Below are positions 58,101 through 64,000 of a DNA stretch of 64,000 bases, in pieces. The position numbers were made by a program, and so were the translations under genes. Source of the stretch: Blastomussa wellsi (lineage: Eukaryota; Cnidaria; Anthozoa; Scleractinia; Plerogyridae); contig OX393561.1 in the NCBI GenBank assembly GCA_947652115.1, forward strand, positions 40,518,373-40,582,372, written 5' to 3'. Below the pieces are notes generated by a model that did not search any database, was not told the origin of the DNA, and saw only the letters and a list, made by a program, of their open reading frames with translations. The number at the start of each line of letters is the position of its first letter. Position 1 is the first letter of the stretch.

Positions 58101-59352
58101 TCACTGGTGCAAGCGGGTAGCTTTTACAGGCTGAGTAGCTGTGAAGCATGTTTTAACATGACTTTGAACTTACAAATAGTTAGAAAATGACATTCTTTCT
58201 TTCACTGGTACCTGAATGGATGGGCTGTTAACATCAGTATTGTTGGCATTTTTCAAAATGGTGCTCTTGTCACTATCGTCACTGCCAATTCTACGTCGTT
58301 TGATGTCCTCTGTGTCGATTTCTGCAGACCCACTGTCGGTGTTGTCTTCTGACAGTGGACGTCGTGATCGGTCTTGGTTGGGTGAATTTCTCTTTGCTCT
58401 GCATGCCTCTAGCTCCTCGCGCTTTTTAACAAGCTGGTTTTTCCTTGCTTGAGTTCTTGCTAATAATTTCTGCAGAACATTGATGACAAAAAGTTGTTAC
58501 CAGCTGTTAAAACTACACAATAAAAGTATAAAACAGCCTTCAAGATGTTCAAACCGACTGGATTAATGAAAAACAGTCCGCAAATGTTCTGGATAGCAGA
58601 CAAAAAAATCTTTAAACGACAGAATTAAACTTTTCGTACAACAGGAAAAAATATATAATTACACTTACTGCACTCATGAAAATTCGTGTACATCGATTTC
58701 AATACTAATCCACACGAATCAGTAATAACATGTTAAAAAATAATGAAATATGTACAATACATATCTTACTTTATATTATTCCTCAATGCAATATTCGCAA
58801 TTTTTGACAGTTACACTTCAATCGCTTATTTTTTACCACACTGGAACGAGCGGAATGCCTGTCCTCGTGTTTTCACTTCACTATGGAAAACGGTAAAAAA
58901 TTGTTCATTTCAATTCAGTGCGTGCTCGAAAGCACACACGATGAAGCAAAGTAACCATGCATTGATAGGAACACGTATTAACGTAAAAATCCAATTTACA
59001 TCGTTCAAAATTTAAAGCTAGATCCTCAAGTAGGTGGTTTTTAAGTTGAGATTTTCATGTTTGAAATCTTGCGCGACAAGTGAGCTTATTTCTTATCATC
59101 TGTTCGCGTTTTTCAGGGAAAGGAATTTCTGATCTCAATTTCGAACTCTATATTTGGTTTCAAATTATCAACGAAAAGTGCATTCTTATCATTTACCAAT
59201 ACAAAACATTGCAGTTAACGAAAAACCCCAACTGCTTACGTATCGATCCAAATTTTGAAACGACAACTTGCTCGAGTTTCTTCATCCACAAGTTCTTCCC
59301 AAAGACGCAAGGAAATAAATAGAAATTCAACTACCTGAGTAAAAGGATCCAT
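49174..59352 (-). CDS. ANLN: Anillin (cytokinesis scaffold)
   Basis: I reconstruct 17 coding exons, all GT-AG and in phase, giving about 1047 residues (human 1124): 59352-59335, 58469-58212, 57816-57640, 57004-55736, 55422-55225, 54301-54163, 53908-53786, 53481-53422, 53339-53213, 53119-53071, 52121-52035, 51709-51682, 51360-51245, 51156-51070, 50995-50888, 49919-49792, 49345-49174. The start [19 protein letters not shown] matches the conserved anillin N-terminus. The large exon 4 is disordered, with SH3-ligand-like PPPKPPR (about residue 196) and paired [16 protein letters not shown]. Exons 6-14 form the anillin homology region ([25 protein letters not shown]). Exons 15-17 form the PH domain ([55 protein letters not shown]). 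Anillin links RhoA, actin, myosin and septins at the cleavage furrow. The least certain junction is the exon 3 donor (GTGAAA). Confidence 0.92.
49346..49791 (-). other. Last ANLN intron
   Basis: It separates the two 3' PH-domain exons; donor GTAAGT, acceptor TTATCAG. AT-rich; no repeat or gene seen. Confidence 0.8.
50494..50871. mobile_element. Tc1/mariner-type MITE in an ANLN intron
   Basis: The element 50496-50869 begins CAGTACCGCT and ends AGCGGTACTG, with TA on each side (50494-50495, 50870-50871), the mariner target rule. Its right third is an inverted repeat: AGATAAGCAAACCACTCAAC and the mirrored GTTAGGTGGTTCGCTTATCT, with CAACGCGTT-rich centre. It ends 16 bp from the donor of exon 15. 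No transposase. Confidence 0.75.
52260..52960. repeat. SINE-like repeats in an ANLN intron
   Basis: GTAGTCACTTGAAGGGATAG at about 52303 and GTAGTCACTGGAATGGATAG at about 52719 are direct copies, each followed by AC(A)AGG(A/T)GGCCCTT. The second continues into GTGGGTTGAGTTTGTTGTTG, GGTTCTAGTCC (B-box-like) and GTTTTCCTCCCTCCGC blocks. These are dispersed tRNA-derived-type repeats, not genes. Confidence 0.45.
52438..52508 (-). tRNA. tRNA-like sequence (probable SINE head or pseudogene)
   Basis: On the minus strand TAGTGTAGTGGTCTAGTGG resembles an A box and GGTTCGACTCC is an exact B box, with spacing like that of a tRNA. The T-arm GGG/CCC pairs, but the acceptor ends do not pair and the anticodon stem is poor. 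A functional tRNA is unlikely. Confidence 0.4.
54500..55000. repeat. SINE-like block in an ANLN intron
   Basis: CTCTCTCCACCCAGGAGTTT, GCTACCGGAGAATTGCTAGG and GATAGACAGGTATCCCATCA correspond to blocks of the 22545-22815 repeat. A G-rich tract lies at about 54748-54763. Confidence 0.4.
57105..57126. repeat. Perfect 22-bp palindrome in ANLN intron 3
   Basis: ACCCACTGGAG is immediately followed by its exact reverse complement CTCCAGTGGGT. It is an isolated cruciform-capable sequence with no known role. Confidence 0.8.
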
Positions 59353-59700
59353 TCTCGTCTGCAACTTTATGTCATAAAGATGGTTTTGCCGTTGAATATG
59401 CAGTGTTTAGTCAAGATATCGCTTTGTGAAGTCCAGTTCGAACCGTTCACAAAGACGATCGATTTGAAACTGAGCGCCTCGAGGCTTTAGCCTGTCACGT
59501 GATTCTTTGAATCGGCCCCAGTCTTCAACGGCATCCACTTTCCGGTAGCGTGACGAAAAAGCGTGACGCGTGGGAAACAGGTGTGAAACTCGTTGTCCGT
59601 GCGTAAAAGGCGTATTTTTGGAATATCGTGAGCTGTGGTGTTGTAGCGTTCTGGTCATAGTAGGATAATAGAAAAAGATGAACAAAAACAAAATTGTATT
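59353..59700 (-). promoter_or_regulatory. Probable ANLN promoter/5' UTR
   Basis: The 350 bp upstream of the anillin ATG are relatively GC-rich. The palindrome TCACGTGA lies at 59495-59502 and TTTGAA at 59463-59468 and 59506-59511. TTTGAA matches the cell-cycle homology region seen in G2/M genes of vertebrates, and anillin is such a gene there. The match is short and may be chance. No TATA box is apparent. Confidence 0.3.
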
Positions 59701-61279
59701 TGCTTGATTACCCCCCTAATTAAAGTCATAATTTGGAAAGAAGTTCCCCCTCGCCCCCAACCCCTGCCAACGAATGATGATCTAGCTAGGGACAATTAAA
59801 GCTAAAAATAAAGTATTCCCAACTGGGATTTTTAATTGACCTATGTTACTTTCCTGGCTACTCTATACAGCCATTTTGTTCATTACTGTTTCTTGTCCTT
59901 AGAGCCCACAATCCTTCTGGTTGCCCCCAACACAACCTCCCAACACCAGAAGTACTCGATTCATAGACTTATAGTGTCAAATCTGACCAATCCGATTGGC
60001 TGAAAATTACAAAACGAGTACTCTTCACATTCTTGCAACTTGGGGCAGCCAGAGGTCTCTATCCCTGGTGAAACCAGAAGACCAAGGATAGTGGGCTCTA
60101 AGACAGAGATCAGGGAGGGGGGGGGGGGGAGGAGTCTCTTAGGGTGTTCTGGGCAAAATGCCATTATATTTAGCAGTGTAGGTCTCGTTTAGGGTTGCAC
60201 ACAAAGAAATATAAAAATATATATTTAATATGTATATTTTTAATTCATTTTATTTACTTGACTCATATTCGCCACTGCATTTCTCATGTCTGTGTTTTAA
60301 CATAGTCTCTTTCAGGGGTAGAAAAGCTTGGACCACGCCCAGATTGGTTTTCTTTAGGAGGTTAGTTCAAAATTTCCAACGAGCATCCCCGTGTCCCTTT
60401 CATATGCAAATCCCCAGGGGACAAGAATGGATACACAGAGTGCTCATTCTGTAACTTTCAGCCAATCAGATTGGCTATCTATTTGACAGTCAGTCTGTAT
60501 ATTTTCCATGTAAAAGGAATCTCATGAAACTTGTGAACATTCTATACTGTTCATACCTGTGGTACGATCTACAATTTGGATCTTTCAACATTATGTCCTG
60601 GTGCACCATGCAGCAGATCACAAGATCCACCAGCATCCCGTTCCAGCCCTCCAGTGCAAAACAAAATTAAAAACACTGGCTGGAAACATTGGTTACTAAT
60701 TAAAAATAAAAATTTGGGACAGGTCATGCTCTTTTAAAGTTGCAATTTTGGCAGCAGCAGGGGAGAGGCTGGAAATGGAGAAGGGATCCAAAATGCTTAT
60801 CAGTTAGCTTTCGTGCAGCCATCTCCTCTTATGGCTGCATGTAGGTAACCACAGTGAGCCAAGCGAGGTAAGCACAGGCCCATGGTGCAATATTTTTCTC
60901 AGCTTTCGATGCAAATATCAACCTTAAAGCTTCTTAAGGGGTGTAGTCTTGTCTGCAGGGCAACTTTTCATTTAAAATCAGGAAGAAAGTGGTTCAAGGC
61001 AAGGAGTATCAACCCTCTCAGGATGGGATGCCAATCTATCACAGGTGACCCCCAGCACTTTGTCATGTATTTGCACTAACACATTTTTCCAGGACCCACT
61101 GATACAACTCGGTTCCCTGTGAGAGGGTTAAAGTGTTTTGCCTGAAAAGAACATAACATCGCTTCCAGCGCTTAAACCTAGAACGCTTAATTTGATTGAG
61201 CTGATAGGAGTCCAGCACACTAAATTCTGTACAACCAAGCCCTGGCTCTTTTATTGTTTTGAAAGATGACAACACAATA
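59701..61279. other. Intergenic repeats between ANLN and the ABC transporter
   Basis: 59,960-60,135 and 60,380-60,490 carry the CCAATCNGATTGGCTGAAA repeat in opposite orientations. A G-run lies at about 60117-60129. 60,990-61,200 carries SINE-like blocks (ACCCTCTCAGGATGGGATGC, CCAATCTATCACAGG). No gene is supported. Confidence 0.45.
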
Positions 61280-61466
61280 GGCTATTTTCGTGATGCTGCT
61301 TTCCTCTGTTTCAAGACGAGTTTTGGTGCTTAAACTTTCATGTGGAAATGAAATTTACTTGCATGTGTTGTCTTGAAAATCAAACTCATTTTCATATGAA
61401 AGATCCCACACCAAGACTCGTTTTGAAACAGAGGTAGAAGGCAACTCAGAAAATTGGCTTATTTTG
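61280..61466. mobile_element. MITE, AAGCCATTTCCGAG family, copy 2 (inverted)
   Basis: The left end AGGCTATTTTCGTGATGCTG and right end AACTCAGAAAATTGGCTTAT match the 29266-29454 copy in opposite orientation. CCTCTGTTTCAAGACGAGTT and AGACTCGTTTTGAAACAGAGG form the inner arms. Confidence 0.65.
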
Positions 61467-61830
61467 ATGAATACAAATTTTGTTAATTCCTACGATAACC
61501 TTGAGAGAACAACCAGTGTTTGCCCCAGTAAGCTAGTAGCAGGTAAAATCCATGAAATTAAAAATGCTCAAGGTTGTCACAGTGGGGGTAGTTTGCAGAA
61601 GGGCGAACACATTGTTTGCTTGCGTCTAGTAGTAGTAGATGAATGTGCGACCAAGATAATGAAGTAGACTGTGATTTTGATCGGGAACTGGCTACTTTTC
61701 AAACTTGCTCCTTGTACGGGAAGTAGTGTTAGTACCCTGGGAATGAGGTTGGCAACATACTTTTGGTTTGTATTTCAAGCCCCTAGCTAGCCTTATCCGG
61801 CCTTACGTGTCCTCATGGGCATGATGAGGA

Positions 61831-61850
61831 TGAGTGAGTGAGTGAGTGAG
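61831..61850. repeat. (TGAG)n microsatellite
   Basis: Five perfect TGAG units follow a GATGAGGA stretch. Confidence 0.85.
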
Positions 61851-61892
61851 CTAGCCTTATGTCTCAAATTACAACCCTGGCTACCAGGATTT

Positions 61893-62267
61893 CACTCTTA
61901 TGGATCCCATAATGGAACCTCTAAGCCCAGTGTCAGGAGGTGATTGGACAAAAACAGGTTGATACTGTTTGGGGGGACAGAGAATCTGCCATTGATATGA
62001 CCAGCATGCACACACAACTATCTACTTATAGAGGGGGTAAGTTGTGATGCGTCAGTGGGAAGTATAACAATATAATTTGGTTTTATCAACTGGGTTGATA
62101 ATGTGAATTGGCCACAGTAAAAAGAGATTCAAGAGCTGACGTTTCGAGCGTTAGACCTTCGCTCCGACGAAGGGCTAACGCTCGAAACGTCAGCTCTTGA
62201 ATCTCTTTACGGTGGCCAATTCACATTATCAACCCAGTTGATAAAACCAATCTATATCTACTTATAG
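61893..62267. mobile_element. Foldback retroelement-like repeat, copy 3, with 13-bp duplications and shared flank
   Basis: The 223-bp element 62032-62254 is flanked by exact TATCTACTTATAG (62019-62031, 62255-62267). It is in the opposite orientation to copy 1 (starts AGGGGGTAAGTTG). The palindromic centre contains GAGCTGACGTTTCGAGCGTT and its complement. The left flank 61893-62018 is the reverse complement of the right flank of copy 2, so this element inserted into another, older repeat. Confidence 0.8.
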
Positions 62268-62900
62268 ACCTCATAACACAATTTGTTGCATAGGATAGAA
62301 GAGAGCCGACTATTCACAAATATTGTGAAATTGCTGCAACACTTGGAATGAAATCCAAATTGTAACAAGCTTGCCTTGATCTTGCTTAACTTGTTCTTTT
62401 CCGACTTCTCAAAAAGGAATGAAACCTTGCATCTTAATGTTTTAATATCCAAGGGAAATGTTCTTAAGTTTTATCAATGCCATCTTAGAATGGAAAATTA
62501 AAATACATGTTTGTACTACAAATTATATCAGAAGAGTAACCAGTCTTAAGAACTGGGTATTTGCATGAGAACTAGTCTAGAACCAGAGTCAATGTGAGTT
62601 GAGGGTTGAAAGCTGGAACTGAATTCAAGAGTTAACATCTTCTGCTAATTGTGAAATGATGAAAAATGTACATAGCCTTCATAATAGCTTCCTTAGGTTC
62701 AAATTTGGTGAAAGTGCACAAGGCTTGATAAGAGCACAAGAAAGTTAGTAGCCAAATTAGAGTGAGAGTTTTCAGAACTCTTGTCAACTATCATTGACCC
62801 CTGTTCTTTTTCGATTCATGTTTTAAATTATATTGCTAATGCCTTTTGTTCCACTTGGAACCTAAAGGATTAAATCAGTATTCTATACTGATACATCTGA
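62268..62900. other. 3' flank of the ABC transporter gene
   Basis: Presumably includes its 3' UTR on the minus strand. AT-rich, no other feature seen. Confidence 0.4.
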
Positions 62901-64000
62901 TCACTTTTTTGACAAAGCTGAAATGCGTGGGCTGGAAGAAAGATTACAGCTGCCACTCTCACTACTATCAGAATCAGAACGATCCCTGTTACAAAGTGTT
63001 GAGTGCTGTGTATTGTCAGTCAAGGAATTCCTCTTTTCTAGCCCCAACATTTGTCGTCTCACAAGTTTTGCATACAGTCCATTCTGTTCCACAAGCTCTC
63101 TATGCTTCCCTTGTGCAATGACTCTACCTTTGTCAATAACAACAATCTTGTCAGCTTTCTCAATAGTGCTCAAGCGGTGGGCTATTATTAACACTGTATG
63201 GCCAGTTAAATTCTTGTAAATTGCATCCTGGACAAGATGCTCACTTTCTGCGTCTAGAGCACTAGTGGCTTCATCGAGTAGGAGAATTTGTGGATTTCGC
63301 ACCAGCGCTCTTGCAATGGCAACTCTTTGCTTTTGTCCACCTGACAACTGTAAGCCTTTCTCTCCGGTTTCTGTGTCATAACCCTCAGGCATGTCACTGA
63401 TGAAGGAGTGTGCATTGGCAAGTCGGGACACATTTTCTACTAAACTTTGATCAATCTCACCACCATTGTCAAGGCCATATGCAATGTTCTCCTTGACTGA
63501 TCTGGCAAAAAGAACAGGTTCTTGACCCACCAGAGCAACTTTGTTGTGAAGATATGTGTGTTCAAAATTCTTTACTGAAATAGAATCAATCAGAACCTCC
63601 CCAGCTGTTGGTTCATAGAAGTGTTCTAGAAGACTTATGCAAGTACTCTTTCCACCACCACTGGGTCCAACAAGTGCAATCACTTCACCGGGCGTGACAC
63701 TAAAGGACACATTGTCTAAAACTGAAATATCTGGTCTTGTGGGGTATGCAAATGACACATTTTCAAACCTGACTTCACCTAAAGCCTCACTGGGTGTGAT
63801 AATACCATTGTTCTGGATTTTAGGCTTGCGATCAATGAGCTCAAATACCTTTTGAGAAGCACCGACTGCTTCCATAAGACCTGTATAAATCTCTCCAACT
63901 TCATCAATGTAGAAGCTAAGCTGCAGTTGGTATAGTAAAAAGGAAACTAAATAACCTCCACTGAGTTCTCCTTCAAGGACTAAATGGCCACCATAGAATA
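62901..64000 (-). CDS. ABCB9: ABCB9/TAPL-like half transporter, C-terminal part (runs off the window)
   Basis: The frame is open from the right edge to the TGA at 62903-62901, about 366 codons with no intron. It starts inside the last transmembrane helices (FYGGHLVLEGELSGGYLVSFLLYQ), then a complete nucleotide-binding domain: A-loop Tyr (FAYPTRP), Walker A GPSGGGKST, Q-loop VGQEPVLFARS, signature LSGGQ, Walker B ILLLDEATSALD and H-loop AHRLST. YLHNKVALVGQEPVLFARS and LYAKLVRRQMLGL are closest, from memory, to vertebrate ABCB9 (TAP-like lysosomal peptide exporter). A Ser/Asp-rich tail of about 50 residues follows. All catalytic motifs are intact. TAP1/TAP2 or another ABCB half transporter is the alternative; the upstream part is outside the window. 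Confidence 0.85.
   Translation of the reverse strand, partial: FYGGHLVLEGELSGGYLVSFLLYQLQLSFYIDEVGEIYTGLMEAVGASQKVFELIDRKPKIQNNGIITPSEALGEVRFENVSFAYPTRPDISVLDNVSFSVTPGEVIALVGPSGGGKSTCISLLEHFYEPTAGEVLIDSISVKNFEHTYLHNKVALVGQEPVLFARSVKENIAYGLDNGGEIDQSLVENVSRLANAHSFISDMPEGYDTETGEKGLQLSGGQKQRVAIARALVRNPQILLLDEATSALDAESEHLVQDAIYKNLTGHTVLIIAHRLSTIEKADKIVVIDKGRVIAQGKHRELVEQNGLYAKLVRRQMLGLEKRNSLTDNTQHSTLCNRDRSDSDSSESGSCNLSSSPRISALSKK

Noticed and set aside
59407..59691. 94-codon frame upstream of anillin on the same strand
   Set aside because: It ends in a stop before the anillin ATG and matches no protein; best read as promoter/5' UTR.

Overview
The window is animal nuclear DNA, most likely from an anthozoan cnidarian (probably a stony coral). 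It is AT-rich, its genes are split by GT-AG introns, and the recognisable proteins are metazoan orthologues (TCAIM, anillin, an ABCB9-type transporter). The space between them is packed with small inverted-repeat transposons, SINE-like tRNA-derived repeats and G-rich low-complexity tracts. No bacterial operon, CRISPR array, rRNA or intact tRNA gene is present. The species assignment is inference.

Layout. 1-6480: gene-free, repeat-rich DNA, including a large foldback element (3535-4087) and a small transposon with target-site duplications (6004-6387). 6481-7455, minus strand: a single-exon multi-pass membrane protein gene with a TspO/MBR-like signature. It is interrupted by a 66-bp GC-rich palindrome flanked by a 9-bp duplication. 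7456-26680: no convincing host gene; many MITEs and a 5'-truncated LINE (about 20210-21675). 26681-27080: an exact 200-bp tandem duplication immediately upstream of a two-exon NAD-dependent sugar-nucleotide epimerase/dehydratase gene (27194-28792, plus). 28800-33300: repeats again.

33475-44014, plus: TCAIM (mitochondrial T-cell activation inhibitor family), reconstructed as seven coding exons. Its introns carry nested transposons and an inverted pair of tRNA-headed SINE-like copies. 49174-59352, minus: anillin (ANLN), reconstructed as 17 coding exons with all splice phases consistent, convergent with TCAIM. 62901-64000, minus: the 3' end of an ABCB9/TAPL-like half transporter, running off the right edge.

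The host genes have unrelated jobs (mitochondrial protein, cytokinesis scaffold, lysosomal-type peptide transporter, sugar metabolism, membrane protein). There is no sign of a gene cluster. The main novelty is in the mobile DNA: the palindrome inside the TspO-like gene; a foldback family with 13-bp duplications and hammerhead-like core motifs; and the exact 200-bp duplication.
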